This document shows, piece after piece, positions 10,809 through 23,830 of a DNA stretch of 64,000 nt. The DNA lies in NCBI GenBank assembly GCA_020746105.1, contig CM036618.1:9618501-9682500 (forward strand), in the 5' to 3' direction. The stretch's first letter is position 1, and each line of letters opens with the position of its first letter. This stretch comes from Trogon surrucura (taxonomy: Eukaryota > Chordata > Aves > Trogoniformes > Trogonidae). The notes beneath the pieces are model-generated. The model searched no databases. It worked only from the letters and a program-made list of their open reading frames with translations, and was not told where the DNA came from. The position numbers and the translations under genes were made by a program.

Positions 10809-13770
10809 TTTCTTAGTTTTGCATTTGAGCTCCGCATAAACAAAATTCCTTAGTGGAGATCTTCATAGGCTCAAAAGTTTTTTTTTTGTGTGGGTTTGAT
10901 TGTGAACTGCGAATTAATGCTGAAAAGAGTATGTTCTATGGTAATTGTAAACCTGAATGCTGAGTTTATTTATTCTTAGATAAAGGACATATTTAGTCAA
11001 AAAAATATGAAATGGTGAATTTTTCAACAACCACAAACATTTTTGATCTTTTTTCTTCCTGTTTGCTGCAAAAAAAAAAAAATGACCTTGATGGCTTAGC
11101 ATCTTTGAGTGGCGTGTAATTTAACAGTATTTGTCCTATCGACTATGAGAATCTAAGGATCAGGTTGTGTGCCAGGGCAGCAATGAAATTGTTCTAATGA
11201 ATATACTCATTCAGCTGTAGGCCCTATTGTACAACCAAATGGCAATTGTCTGACTTCCAAAAACTGCCTGACAGACAGAGTTGTCGGAAAATGTGCTCCT
11301 TCCTCTTTTATTTCCAAATTCCTGGGAATGAACACCTTTATTCTTTTCAACTGCTTGTATTTCTGTTCCTAATTCTCTATGACCTAGGAACCTTTTCTTC
11401 CTTTGAGTACATTCTACTTCAGTTCCTTGAGGCATCTGAAAGTGATGTACGATGATGAACTGACACTCTTTATGCTGTAATTGATTGTACCCAGGAAAAA
11501 AATCAACTTGAAAATGTAAATGCTGAATGGTTTCATGTATTAGATCTTATCTGCTAAAAAAAAAAAATCATCTGACTAAAAGTTGTTGGGGAAGAATTAA
11601 AAAAAACAATTGTGCATAAAATTTTTCATTTTATTGCTCACGATGTGTGTGTATATGTGACAGAGACATGTTTAAAACAAACAAAGCAAAATACTCAAAG
11701 GTGATTCAAGGTTTTATTCTGCCTGTCACAACAGTGCTGAAACTATCTTTCTATTAAAATACATGAACGGTCATCTTCCTCTAAACTAATGAGAAAGACA
11801 CTTATGAAATCACTCACAGTTTGGAATACTCTAAATTTTATATATATATATATATATGTATGTAAATTAGGAAAAAGTTATATAATCTCTCTCTCTATCT
11901 CATATAAGTATATATATGGAGCATACATATCTACATATACAAGAGAATTTAGTTTTCGTGTAAATATTTCAGTGTGACAGTAGGAAACTGAATCCCCTTT
12001 TTCTACTGAGAAAACTGGTATAACATGGCTAGAAATGGCACAATACTACCCACACTGTAGTGTCAATGGACCTTTACACTTTTTCAGTCCAATTATCACT
12101 ATTGCTGGCAGACAGTTTGTCCTTCTTGAAGACCTAGTTTCCCAGGCTATCTCACCAAGGAGGAAATTGCACGCTGATAACGTGGTTTGGGGGCTGTGAC
12201 CATTTGTTCAGAAATTAGATTGAAGTCACCAGTTTTTCATGTTATTGCCTGACAGAAAGCTGTTAGGATAATACCTTTAAATCACATGCAAATGAATAAT
12301 AAGATGGACATTAAATGTTTCATATTTCAGCACGTCTCTAGCATTCTTTACCCTGCCCTACATCTTCACAGTATTTGTAAGTATTTAAATCTAATTAAAC
12401 TGAGGATGGAACTGGGTGATCTGAGAAAGAGTTTCAGTCACATCTTTTCAATGATTTCTCAGTGGATCTCTGCAAGATCTGTCTTCCCTAGAAATACAAT
12501 GGAGGGAAAGCCAGATTGCTCTGGGCTTCATAATATGATGTAGAGTCTTTTATTTCTGCATTGTCAATCCAATTCTAGTCTAAGTCTGTGTGACTAAAAG
12601 TTGTTACCATTTGATGGCTCTTCAATGGGCTATTGGAAATGAGTTTCATGGTGCCAGTTTCCAGCAGTGAGGCATCCACATCAGAAAAGCCATCATTGGA
12701 CTTGGCAGTACTAATTGGCATCCTTGTCACAAGCCAAGGACTATAATGGGCTGATGGTAGTCCCTTCAGATCACAGCTTAGGAACATTGCTGTTGAAGCT
12801 TTTATTCTGGCTCCCTGTGCAGTACATTTTTTTTGCGGACAGACAGAGACATTTCCAAAGCTGTCAGTCTGGTACTTTTTGTCCACAAGTTACTACATTC
12901 TAGTAAAAACCACTTAACTAAAAAAAAAAAAAAAAAAGCAGACATTTACAATCTTTCTGTGTTTTTGTTTTAAGAACTGTATTTTCAACAATGATGTTTA
13001 GAGCATAATAGGTCTTCCTGTATTGTACATGTAAATGTTGATAATTTGGGGGCATATCATTAAAATCATGCACTATTTTAAGTACCCACGTGACTTTCAC
13101 AGTGTCACAGAATTTTTACCTTAATGTATTCTTACTGCATCCTTCTGAGGCTAGAACACCTAGTCTTGTCATTTCAGAAAAGTGAAATAAGAGATGTGGA
13201 CAGATATCCTCATCCAGATCCAAATGCACTGGTTTGCAGAAATCTCTGTCCTCAGTTGCCCTCCTCCTGGAAGTTACCAACTTCACTCATACTTAGGCAG
13301 AGCAGTTTGTATGAATGTCCCCTGTGTTGCTCCAGGGAAAATCAGACTGCTTCAGACCACCCAATTATTCTACTATAAGTTTCAAATTTTGCCTGAAGGC
13401 AGTTGGAGAAATTTCATACAAGCTTTCACCAGCATTTACATGAGCTCAGTAAATTCTTTTAGTAACAATGAGGTCTTTGTCTCCTTTCTTGGCAAATGTG
13501 GGGCCAAAAGAGAAGGTTTTTCCAGACCAGAGGCACAGCAAACCTTCCTTGGATCTTTAGGATTCAAAAAAAAAAAAACTTGGGCAAGTGTTAGGATAGC
13601 CAATGACACTAGCAGTTAATGAAGGTATTTCCTACTAGAGCGATAGTTGAAAAGGGTTAATTCTATTAGCAAAATTCATTGCAGGGTCAAAGTAAGGCCC
13701 GGTTCAGTATAATACATTTTTTTTTTTTAACTACATAAATATTTCTTTAAGCTCAATGAGTTCTTTTACA
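10809..13770. other. Unique non-coding stretch with simple repeats
   Basis: AT-rich, with a (TA)n run at about 11838-11857, a CT-rich patch at about 11887-11900, and a pure A run at about 12920-12937. The A run is not preceded by any recognisable retrocopied coding sequence. No gene or older repeat was recognised. Confidence 0.55.
11838..11857. repeat. (TA)n microsatellite
   Basis: About ten TA dinucleotides in an AT-rich setting. A second interrupted TATA run lies near 11908-11920. Confidence 0.8.
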
Positions 13771-13860
13771 TGTCCCTGCTCACAACAGGGAGGTTGGATT
13801 AAAATGATCTCTGAGGTCCCTTCCAGCCTAGGCCATTCTATGATTCTATGATTCTATGAT
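13771..13860 (+). mobile_element. CR1-type 3' tail, probably a 5'-truncated SINE
   Basis: The sequence TGTCCCTGCTCACAACAGGG, then GGTTGGATTAAAATGATCT, GAGGTCCCTTCCAGCC and three ATTCTATG units matches the tail half of the full SINE at 42.6 kb almost base for base. A CR1-X copy truncated to its last 90 bp would look the same, because the SINE borrowed this tail from CR1. The SINE reading is favoured by the shared GGATTAAA variant, also present at 29.7 kb. Confidence 0.8.
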
Positions 13861-15928
13861 GATTTAATCCCAGGCAACTGCTGATGGACATTGATGAACT
13901 GACAGTAAGAGCATCGATAAAAAAATTATTAAAAGGGTTAAAGGAATAACAACACTTCCTGAGTGAGTGTGAGGAAGAGACAGCGAGCAGGAGACAAAAT
14001 AAGAAAGAAAACGAGAAAGATGGGGGGAAGAAATAAAGAGAAAAAAAAGGAGAAATTCTGAAATTTCTGTTCTTTTGTTAGAGCCAAGTGTTATTTAAGA
14101 TTCTGTAATGTTTCAAAAATTACTTTTTACTTTCAATATTTTGCCTGTGATCAGAGTCGAAGGTGTCAAAATACAATGAGAAAAGCTGTTTTAATGTTAA
14201 TTTTGGCCATGGACAGAAGCAGAAGTGTGAAAAATCTCACCACCAGGAATCTTTCACATTACATTTCTTTCCAGTTTGAAGTTTCAAGCAGTTAGGACTA
14301 ACACTTGATTATGAATCGTAATCACAATTGAACCTGAACCTTTTCAGGTACTGTCATCACTAATTAGGAGAGCTGAGTCTATGTTTACACAATAATAAAT
14401 AGCTATTGAGAGCTACTTCTGAGAGGATATGAGTTCCAATGAACTTCCATCATATCACTCATTCAGCAAAGTATGATAAATTAAATGGTGGAAGTCAATA
14501 CCACAGACTCTAATCGGGGAAAAATTTGTTATTATAATAAAGGTCTTTTACACTCTAACTGTTTAGGTCTTTTTACAGTGCTTATAACTGTGATATCTGA
14601 ACAATACGCCTGATCTCTGTAAATCTTCTTTTCCAGTAACTAGCATTCATTAAGAATGAATCTGACAGTTTGTGTTCTAATAATTATGACGTAGTAAAGA
14701 GCAATTATAGATTTTTATTATTAAGCAGTCTATGTTATTAATGAGAATAGTAGCTGAGGAAAACATTTATAAATGGCCTGTACATTTGCTTTCAAGAAAA
14801 AAAAAAAAGGGTAGCAAGTAACTTTTTGGAAGAGGAGGATGTTTCTGCTATCCATGCTTTTGTAAAATTACCAGTTCTGATTTTCATACTTCCTCTGGTT
14901 TATGTGCCACTGGTCACTATATGAACTGAAATAATGTACTAGACATATTCTTGAAATGCTAAATATATATGTATGAATGTATTATTTGTAATCACAACAA
15001 AGTCTGTAATAATATGAAGTACCTGAGCAAAGGAAGTTCCCTCTCATAATTGCAAGGCTACACGAAACCACTAAGAAAAGACTTTTTCCAAAAGAGAATA
15101 ATCAAGATTGTATATCTTTCTATAACTAGAGGTAATGTCTGAATTAGAATATTTTAGAAATTGGTGTCTCTTTTCTAATACGTGTTATACAGCACATACC
15201 ATATGCCAAAATAACTATATGTGTACCCAGATCTGTTCTTTCTGTAAGCTCATCAGTTGAAAGATGATCAATCATATTTTGTCATTTTGAGTCAAGTTCA
15301 TTGCTGCTGACGATCAGCTTTACTCAGGTTAGGGAAGGCATGGTATCCTACACCACCAGAAGATACATCTCCTTCAATAAGAACTGTAAATATATATGGT
15401 TGGCTTTGTGATTTGTGGTTTTGTTGTCATCTTCCACACCTTATCAATATCTTGTCTCCAACAGATATTTATTTCTTCCACTGAAATGGTCAGTGGGAAT
15501 AAGTTCAACAGCATATTTTTATAATAGCTAGACCTATGATACAGTAAAACCCTGTCTATGATGTAGTAAAAGAGATTTATTTACCTCTGACTCTTTCTAC
15601 TGACCATAACTAAGCGAAAAACTGTCTTTGGAAGAATTCAGCCTCAGATTCATGATAGAGTCATGAAGTCTCACAGAAACCTTTAAGGATCATTCTGTCT
15701 GGAGAAAGGTTATACAAAATGTACTCATTTGTTTATACATGCATCAGTGTATGAAAGACGAGATCTTCAGCAGAGTGGTTGCATGTGTGCAGAATTGATA
15801 GAAACACATTGAAGGGATTTTTCTGATATATGAAATCCAAAAAGAGGGAAGGGCAAGAAGGGTTGCCTGCTTGTGGAGGTGCATTCTTCTCTTGGTTTTT
15901 GGACTACCAGCAATGGTGAAGTGTTGAT
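13861..15928. other. Unique non-coding stretch; purine-rich patch
   Basis: A purine-rich patch lies at about 13968-14056 (AGAAAGAAAACGAGAAAG and similar). The rest is strongly AT-rich with A runs near 14798. No gene, exon or known repeat was recognised. Confidence 0.5.
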
Positions 15929-16005
15929 TCACAGAATCATTAACGTTGGAAAAGACCGCTAAGACCGTCAAGTCCAGCTGTCAACCCAATATTACCATGT
16001 CTGAA
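15929..16005 (-). mobile_element. Older CR1, 3' part (left half of a split element)
   Basis: This is the reverse complement of a CR1 3' end: ACAGAATCATTAACGTTGG, AAAAGACCGCTAAGACCGTC, AAGTCCAGC and CCATGTCTGAA. It stops abruptly where plus-strand CR1 sequence begins and resumes at 16250 without loss. Left plus right give a continuous consensus order (CATGTC...GAAGTGCCATGTCTACA). Confidence 0.88.
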
Positions 16006-16249
16006 AAACAGAACAAGAAATAATGGGTTTAAATTAGAACATAGGAAGTTTCGCCTCAACGTTTGGAGAAACTTCTTTACTGTGATGGAACAGTGGAATA
16101 CGTTGCCCAGAGAGGTTGTCTCCTTCTCTGGAGACTTTCAAAATCTGCCTAGATGTGTCCCCTGACCTAGGCGATCCTGTTCTGGTGAAGGGGTTGGATT
16201 AGATGATCTTTAGAGGTCCCTTCCAACCCCTAGCATTCTATGATTCTAT
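16006..16249 (+). mobile_element. Younger CR1 inserted inside an older CR1
   Basis: A plus-strand CR1 of about 244 bp begins in the ORF2 C-terminal region (degraded ACAAGAAATAATGG, TTAGAACATAGG). It contains the CTTCTTTACTGTG and TTGCCCAGAGAGGTTG landmarks and a standard 3' UTR with GGTTGGATTAGATGATCTTT. It ends in ATTCTATGATTCTAT. Its flanks on both sides are the two halves of one minus-strand CR1, so it integrated later than that element. Confidence 0.9.
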
Positions 16250-16575
16250 AAAGTGCCATGTCTACATGGTTTCTTGTACACCTCTCAGGGAGGACGACTC
16301 CACCACTTCCCTGAGCAGCCTGTTCCAATGCCTCACAACTCTTTCATTAAAGAAACTTTTTCCTAATATCCAATCTAAACCTCATCTGGTGCAACTTGAG
16401 CCCATTTCCTCTTGTATCACTAGCAACTTTGGAGAAGAGACCAATGCCCACGTCACTACAACCTTCTTTCAGGTAGTTGTAGAGAGCAATGAGGACTTCT
16501 CTTAGCCTCCCCTTCTCCAGACTAAATAATCCCAATTGCCTCAGCAACTTATCGTAAGAGGCAACATCATCTCTC
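16250..16575 (-). mobile_element. Older CR1, continuation (right half of a split element)
   Basis: The minus-strand CR1 resumes with AAAGTGCCATGTCTACATGG. It runs through ACTCCACCACTTCCCTGAGC, CCTAATATCCAATCTAAACC and TCAGGTAGTTGTAGAGAGC to CTTAGCCTCCCCTTCTCCAG before fading near 16575. Read in CR1 sense, this is the end of ORF2, the region encoding [16 protein letters not shown]. It is broken by substitutions and codes for no intact protein. Confidence 0.9.
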
Positions 16576-18612
16576 TGGGGTTGCAGGTTCAGTCACCCAT
16601 CACATTAAGGATTTTCATATGGCAGTTATCAGCATACTAATATTACTGTTTCTTGGTAAGTAAAGTGATAGGAAAATTAAAAGGAAAAAAAAATTGATAA
16701 TCACCAGTGAAGATAATAGCTTTCCTGTGAGGACTCCTTAAAAATAGACTGAGAAAAGAAGAATGGGACATGGAAATCTGCCTTTAGATTTTATTTACTA
16801 TTCATGTTTGTTACTCTGTTATTTCATTCTGACAGTGGCTGGAGTGTTTGTCTTGTAAGCTAGGGGTCTGGTCTTAATTTTCCTTATTTTCTCCAGCTGA
16901 GCAAAGCTATTGCAAGATGTACAAAATGTCACATATATGAAGAGATGAACTTACAGGAAAAAATGAAGACAGACTTAGGGACTTTAAGTTATTTGTTTTC
17001 TGCATGATACGTGCTTGCTTACTTTTTATGCCTTATGGAACAAGTATTTTAGTGTAGAATGCTCTGCAAAATTGTTGTGTATATCTTCTCACATGAAAAT
17101 CCCTGAAACCACAAGACTCATGTTTTTAATTCTGAGAACTGTGATAGGACTAGAGAAGTTGGGTTGATGGTGCTCATGGCAGTGTCAAGGCACTGACCTG
17201 CTGTGATCACAACTGCTGCATGTCCTCTTCCTCCAAGGTTAATACAAGACAATTCAAGGTAGCTTATCTCTCAAGAAGAGTATTTACCCGGAATGCTTGA
17301 TTTTAAAAGTACAGCATAAGAAGTGGATACTGTTGCCTAAGGTTGTTTTTCTTTGTGTCAAAAGTCTCAGCAAATCTCTGATGTGTATTCATCAGAAAAA
17401 TTTGACAAGATCACTGGTATCTATGTGTGCTTAATGACACCCTTCAAGGGTGTGTCTTGAAATGAACCCACATGTTGAAAGCCATGACTGAGATGTTTAA
17501 TATGGATATCAGTGTCTCATAAAAAAAATTAGGCAAAGACACCTGTGTTTGGGGGAGTCAAAGAAATCACATGATCAGCAGAAGTTCCCATAAGCAATAA
17601 CAGGGACACTCTTAGTGAACTTGACTCTCTAGAATGGGGAAAGAACAGACATCTTCAGTAGGGTAGACCCAAAATGGTTCCCTTCCTTCAGATACTGTTC
17701 TACCTGTAGAAGATCAGATTCTCCACAGTTTTAGCACAAATCAGGGCAAAAGAATCAATGGTCATGGTGTGATTCCCTTCTGCATTGCCCCAGATGAGCT
17801 AAAGATGTGGAGGTACCAAACAGCTCTTTTGAGTGCCGAACATCTGAAAATTGTAAAAGGAGAAATTCAGAGCAGTATATGTCTCCCTTATCTCTGGAGC
17901 ACATCTGAAGAAGAAATACATAGTTTTATAACAGATCACATAGTGATAAGTGGAAAGTTTTTGAAGAAAACAGCCTATTGAGAAGAAAAATAATTCCAGA
18001 AGGTTTTTGTGAACCATCTTCCCTTTCCCACACAAATAGAATGTGTCAAGGTTGAAACATATTCTCAGAATAAACACTAACCACTGCTAGAGAATGCACT
18101 TTCTATCTCTCCATTTAACAAGGATCATCTTCCTCCTTTATTTTAGTTGTAACTCCCTCATCTCTTTACAAGCTGATGGTTTTCCTTGAATTATATTCTG
18201 CAAGCTCAAGAGGCGATCCAAACAGAAGGTGATTTTTCTACTCTGCTAGCACATTTCTGGTGGGAAGAGTCACCTGATCTGTCTTATCTGACACTGCAAT
18301 AGACCTCATGAACTAAACATGCTAACAATTGGACAATTGCCAACTCTTAGAACATCTTTTATTATTACAAGACACCACAAGTTTTCCACACTATGTTCCA
18401 GACTACATATACATCAAAATCTTCTGTAAGTCCTTTCTGACTTGGATTGATTCACTTCTCTATGGAGATAAGAGAAACCTTTGTTCTCAAGCAGTTGACA
18501 TTTATCAGTGTTCTGAAGACCACTGTCAGTTTATATGCCTGAGATGGGGGTCTGAAAAGTGACCCTAAAACCTTACCTTTATATATCCACACATCTGGGT
18601 GAGCTAGTGAAC
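16576..18612. other. Unique non-coding stretch, nothing recognised
   Basis: AT-rich with short A runs (16684-16693, 17520-17529). Open frames are below 95 codons with no family signature. I see no repeat family here. Confidence 0.55.
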
Positions 18613-18614
18613 AA

Positions 18615-18702
<88 letters not shown>

Positions 18703-18727
18703 TAATAATAATAATAAAATAATAATA
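18613..18727 (+). repeat. (AAT)n microsatellite, about 115 bp
   Basis: Roughly 35 uninterrupted AAT units, then an A7 interruption near 18697 and a short resumed run. The poly-Ile, poly-Leu and poly-Tyr open frames across it are artefacts of the repeat. Confidence 0.97.
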
Positions 18728-21700
18728 CAAGCAACAAATAAGGATTCAGAAACCAGTCAACCAAAAATTAGACTAAAAGAAAACCACAGAAGATGATCTA
18801 TGAGGGTTTTTTTTAAAGTACTACATGATCTTTTAGTTTAGAAAAAAAAGAAAAAAAATGGAGAAGCACTGATATGGATGATGCGAAGCATAGTCAGCCC
18901 TGTCGTGTGGATCCATGCATAGTATGGGAACAAAGATGATTTTTCTACCCATGATGTATGGCCTCATGGGTCTGTGGGTTTTCTCATGGGTCTTAGAAAG
19001 TAGTTACCAAAAGCAAGTCTTCACTAAATTACATTCCCTGGCCCAGAGTTTGACCACTGCTGGCATGTGTTTAGAGATCTACACACTGAGCTATAACTAC
19101 TCACATAATGAGTAGGTATACCTGCAATTAGCCTTTTTTTTTTTTTCCCCCCAATCATCTTATTGAACAAGAACATGACCGTGAACCAGGAAAGACAAGA
19201 AAAGCAGAAAGGCCATACCTGTTCCCCTCTTTGTCACATCTCGCTCAGGAGTGGGGGGCAAATGACTTAGCTTTTTAATATCTCAATGGAGTGGAAAGCA
19301 GTGAGAGAAGTCTCAAGGTCCATACACAACCATTTATTAATTTGTCACAGCGTATAGATTGGAGTCACAGGTTCCTGTGTTGGTTCCACCAACAAAGGTT
19401 CAAGGATGCCGTCATCTTTTCTTCTTCTCCTCCTGCACTTTTCTTCTTGATGTCTTCGTCTCTGTCTACATGCTGTTTCTCTTGTCTCTTGTCTGTCAGT
19501 TGTTTGCTGTCTCGTGTCTTCTCTCTCGTTTTGCTTTATCCCACATCAATTTGTACACACATTTTCTATATGTGGACGTACAGTATATCCAGTAGGGAAG
19601 AAGGGCACTTAATTGTTTACAGCCATATACAATTGCCCCATCTCCATGGGATATATACTACAAGACAAGGTCATCCTGTCTCCGCAAAACTTCTTCCCCC
19701 GTGTGTAGTTGGGCCAAAGCTGTCTGAGGCATCTGTTTCCTGCTACCCTCTACCACATTCCATTTGGCACTTAACAGTTTGCCACACAGGACCAGAAACC
19801 AAGCTGGTGGTTTGTAAAATGCCAAGAAATGTTAAAGGGAAACATTCATACATCTGTCCACTACACTGTTCTGTCACCTTGTTTTTACCTGTCTTCTGTT
19901 GTAGATTTTGTTTTAAATCTGTACTGATTGTCACTACCTGCCAAAAGCCTGTACTGCTGCCTCACCATCTTCTGTATAAACAATTGATACCAAGTATCTG
20001 CCTCATTGTTGTGTTACTCACTGAAAAATGAGCTGTTCCTGCAAGAAACTCACAAGTTTCTGTTTATTTCAATAAACACATCACAAGTTTTTCCTTCCAC
20101 CATGTGAGAACAGCTCTGCCCTGTGGGCTCTTTTCTCTTTTTAAGCAGATAACACCGCATGTGTCCTATTACTGCTCCATCTGTAGTGCTCCTGCCACAT
20201 ACAACTGGTTTGACTAAGGACAGGGGCAGGGGGTCTACTAGGGAGAAAGCCAACAACAGAATTAAGACACAACATGTTTGCTTTTCTTCTCATTCTTCTG
20301 TTTTTTTTTGTCTTCTTTTCCTTGGTGAGCAGTTTCTTTTCCTGCCTGCTAGCTGCGATTTTCCTCCCTGCATTTCTCCAGTGATGATCACCACCCTGGG
20401 CTCCTGGAGTTCACTCAATCTGCAGAGATGATGTTTTTTGAGAGCTCACTAGCCAAGCAAGTTTTCCCGAGTTCTCAGAGCTCTGTGTGTAACTGAAGTA
20501 ATTATGGGATTAAGCTCATTAATAATATGCATAGGAAAATCAATCTTGTTACAGAAGGAGCTCTGGAAAAGGGAGAGGTATTTAAATGTCACTGATGTGA
20601 TTTTCTGAATATATCTCTGTATGTATGTGTACATTTGTGACTTAAGTATGTATTTTTGTGTGCGTATGTCTGATGTACATATAAATTGCTGCAGCTGCTC
20701 TTATGAAGTGCTGTTTCAGATGGAGTACTTATTGGTATCAACTCTAAACCTCACTGCATACACTGTAAATTCTTTTAACACCTTTAGCTTACACTGAGCA
20801 TTCATTACATGATGATGCATGAAATAAGGCACTGACAACAAGATTCAATTCTTCATACGTTTATACTGTTTTCCTCTTTTTGCCACCTTTTTCCTGTTGA
20901 TCTACTCAGCTTGTTGCTGTGAGGATCAGTGACATGCTCCTTACTGCATTCAGGATAAACTGTGAGGAAATTCAAGTCATCTCAAAAGCAAGGAGATGTG
21001 GGAAGCAAAAGCTCATAGTTACACAGGGCTGGGCAGGTTGGAACATGGGGTAGGACTCTACAATGTGTTAAAAATTGTGTATCACTTTGAACATGCATGG
21101 GTGCACACATGCAGACAACATTCGTTATCATTGATGGTGCCATAGTAATTATTACAAGGAATTTTAATAGTGAGGTAAAAAATTAGACCTTTGCTGCCAT
21201 AATAATAGTCTTTATTGTAACAAAATCAACCCAGATTTTCAATGGAACCAGCAAGATTGGATTTCAGTTATTCATCTGCTCTGTTGATAATATACCACTG
21301 CATAGAGCGGTGCTTCAAAGAGGGTTTTGTGTCACAAGTCTATTTTGGTCTGTTCTCACCATGGTGTCTCATGGTACCTTCTTATTAAGTCAATTTTTTT
21401 TTTCTTCTTTTAATCTCAGCCTAAATGTGATTTAAATATTCCTCACAGGTGTTATCTGAATTAAAAAGGATGACTACTGCTAGTAGTGTGCTTTCTTCTT
21501 AATAGCACAATGCACACAGCTTCTTCTCCTCTCCATCCTTATGCTGCATGCTGCTTAACTGCAGCTTTTAAGGTTTCATCAATTCTTACTGACACTTTAC
21601 TGATAAATAGGTTGTTCAGAAATTCAACTGCATCCTAGTCTGAAGGGTTATGATGCTGAGAGGATACTGAATCATTTTCTTGGTCTTTCTTTCACCTCCC

Positions 21701-23697
21701 ACAGCAGGAAAATCCCACCCAGTAAATCTTCAATGAATGGATTATAAATATTAAGGAATTCACAGAAGTAGATTAATTTTCCCGTGAACAGGGGAAAGAG
21801 GCACAGCTGGATGTTCTCCCTGTTTGAACCCAAATTCAGCAACTGGATCGGGGTGACTACTCACCACCCCTGAAATGCCAAGGATGAAGATGCTCCATTT
21901 TCCCAGCCACGTGATCTAAAGTTGAGCCAACAGTTTCTGGGAGAATTCTTCAAACCCAGTGAAAACCAACCACCACTTCAGTGCATATCCTGAAACAGGT
22001 TTCTGCCTCAAGCTTGTGAGCTGAGGGAGGGGTGGTCCTTCTTACAGAGTGGTCCGGTGAACCAGTGGATGGGAAGAGAGGGAGCAGGAGAATTGCCACA
22101 GCCTTGGTATAGTGCTAACCTCAGATGCTGATTCTCTCTGCCATCTCCTTTTTTTTTTTTTTTTTTGGAATAATACTCCTCTGGGAGCCTCTCAACATTA
22201 ACAAATGAGAGAAGACACAGAGATCTGTGGTGTCATGGTGACGATACTCCCTCCATCTCAGAGAAGGGACCGTCCACAACTGAGCAAAAGCACCTTCAAG
22301 AGAATAATTTGCATTTACGTAAATGGAAGCGTAAACCCACTGATGTCTCACAGGCACAAGAAAGTCCTTTTTCCTTTGTTCTCCATTTCTTCCCATGGTG
22401 TTACAGGGACTGTCTAGACCGCACCGTGCCAGTGTGTTACACTTTGCACCAACTGGGTCATAAATTGCTCTGAAGCTTTTTAACTTTTGATTTCCAGTGA
22501 CCTTTAAAACTAGTTATTTGACTTCTGTTTTTGTGGGGTTTCCACAAGTATCTTTTCACACACTGACCTAAGGTGATAAGAACTCACCTGGATAAATCTG
22601 TGTAGTAGTCCAGTATATTGTAACTTTTAATAAATTACATTGATTTTTTGCCCTTATTGATTCACCGATGTACATAGAATGATTTGATTTCATAGACTTC
22701 TTTGTGGAGAGGGAGAGATGGGGGAAACAAAGGTCTTTTATTAGTATCAATTTTTCTATGAAGCTATAAATGGTGAAATGCCAAGATGCAATGTGTGCTG
22801 GTGATATATTGGACACAATTAGATTGAACAATGACTTGCTTATAAATCAAAGTAAAGGAGAAAGCATAAACCATTCCTAACCAAGTGACCATGGAGATTT
22901 TGAGACAAAGGGAGGAGCACGGTTGTTTTTCCCATGGCTGACACTTGTTTTTTTGTGTCTTCGTCATACACGGATAACAAACATATCTTTAAATTACTTC
23001 ACTTTTATGTGCTCTTCCTTTAACAACTTTAAAATTGATTTATTATCCTTTTATTAAGTATTGGTATATATTTAGAACCTAAATCACACATATAAAAAAC
23101 AGTAGAAGCCTGAACAATAAGGTTTTTTTCCCGAAATACTGCTGAGACAAAAAAATAAAAGCTAAGTTGTTTTTTTTCCTCTCTCTTTTCTTTTGATTCT
23201 CTGTCAAATAACAGACAGAAGAAGAGAAATTCACATTTATAACTTACTCAGCAAATTTGATTCTCAGGGACAATTTGTTCTAATGCAGTTGTATAATCAG
23301 TTCTGTTCTGCCTTTCTTGAAAGCATGGCATTGTGCTGTGTTATAGCACAATAAACTGGTAAAAAATAAAGGGCTTTTTGCTAGAAATAGTCTATTTTAA
23401 AGACAGGATACAGTAAATGGCTATTACTGAATCATGTGTCACATGCTACTATATAGACTTTGTAAGACTTAATGTGGATAATGTTGACAACATAATGCAT
23501 CTACTTGGTTTATCAATTCATTGTTTTATTATTTTGGTATATAATTGTATATATTGTTTTTGACATACTTGAAAAACACAAGTACAAATTTGTGATGAAA
23601 GCATCAAAAATAATGGTGCTCAGAGGACCTGGGCTCTACTCTTCATTCTACTGAAGATTTACTGCAGAAATATCACCCAGGCCACTATATTCAATGT
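18728..23697. other. Non-coding stretch; one doubtful LTR inside
   Basis: Apart from the candidate at 19232-20050, this is unique AT-rich sequence with a T run at about 19135-19147 and another at about 22149-22166. No exon series is seen. Open frames elsewhere in it are below 95 codons. Confidence 0.5.
19232..20050 (-). mobile_element. Possible old LTR (unassigned endogenous retrovirus)
   Basis: Read on the minus strand, the region contains a TATATAT motif (near 19648-19655). Downstream comes a long purine-rich stretch (about 19400-19560) and then an AATAAA at about 19331-19336. The right-hand boundary would end GATGTGACA at 19232. That order fits U3, R and U5 of an LTR. I could not find the other terminus or a target-site duplication, and I recognise no family. 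A 246-codon plus-strand frame (19291-20031) crosses it but shows no domain beyond a hydrophobic stretch. Confidence 0.25.
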
Positions 23698-23830
23698 TCA
23701 TAGACATTAAGTTTGGATCACTTTTATGATCATCTCATCCAATCTTCTATATAACACAGGCAAATAACTTTTTCAGGGGTTTCTGCTTCAAGCCAATATT
23801 GCACTTGAACTGGAGAAAATTAGACACTTA
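23698..23830 (-). mobile_element. Ancient CR1/L3-like fossil
   Basis: The plus strand shows TTCATAGACATTAAGTTTGG, TTTATGATCATCTCATCCAA, TTCTATATAACACAGGC, CAAGCCAATA and TTGAACTGGAG in the order of the reverse-complemented 3' end of amniote CR1/L3-type LINEs. Divergence is far higher than in the avian CR1 copies nearby, so this is a very old insertion. Confidence 0.75.

Noticed and set aside
12918-12940. Poly-A run as the tail of a processed pseudogene
   Set aside because: No retrocopied coding sequence is recognisable upstream and no flanking duplication was found.
15640-15712. Another minus-strand CR1 3' end (CACAGAAACCTTTAAGGATC)
   Set aside because: Only a short stretch matches and the following landmarks are missing.
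18452-18764. Frames encoding poly-Leu, poly-Ile or poly-Tyr
   Set aside because: Artefacts of the (AAT)n microsatellite.
19291-20031. 246-codon open frame with a hydrophobic stretch
   Set aside because: No family resemblance, rare residues clustered in pyrimidine-rich DNA, an overlapping frame in the same strand, and overlap with a possible LTR in antisense.
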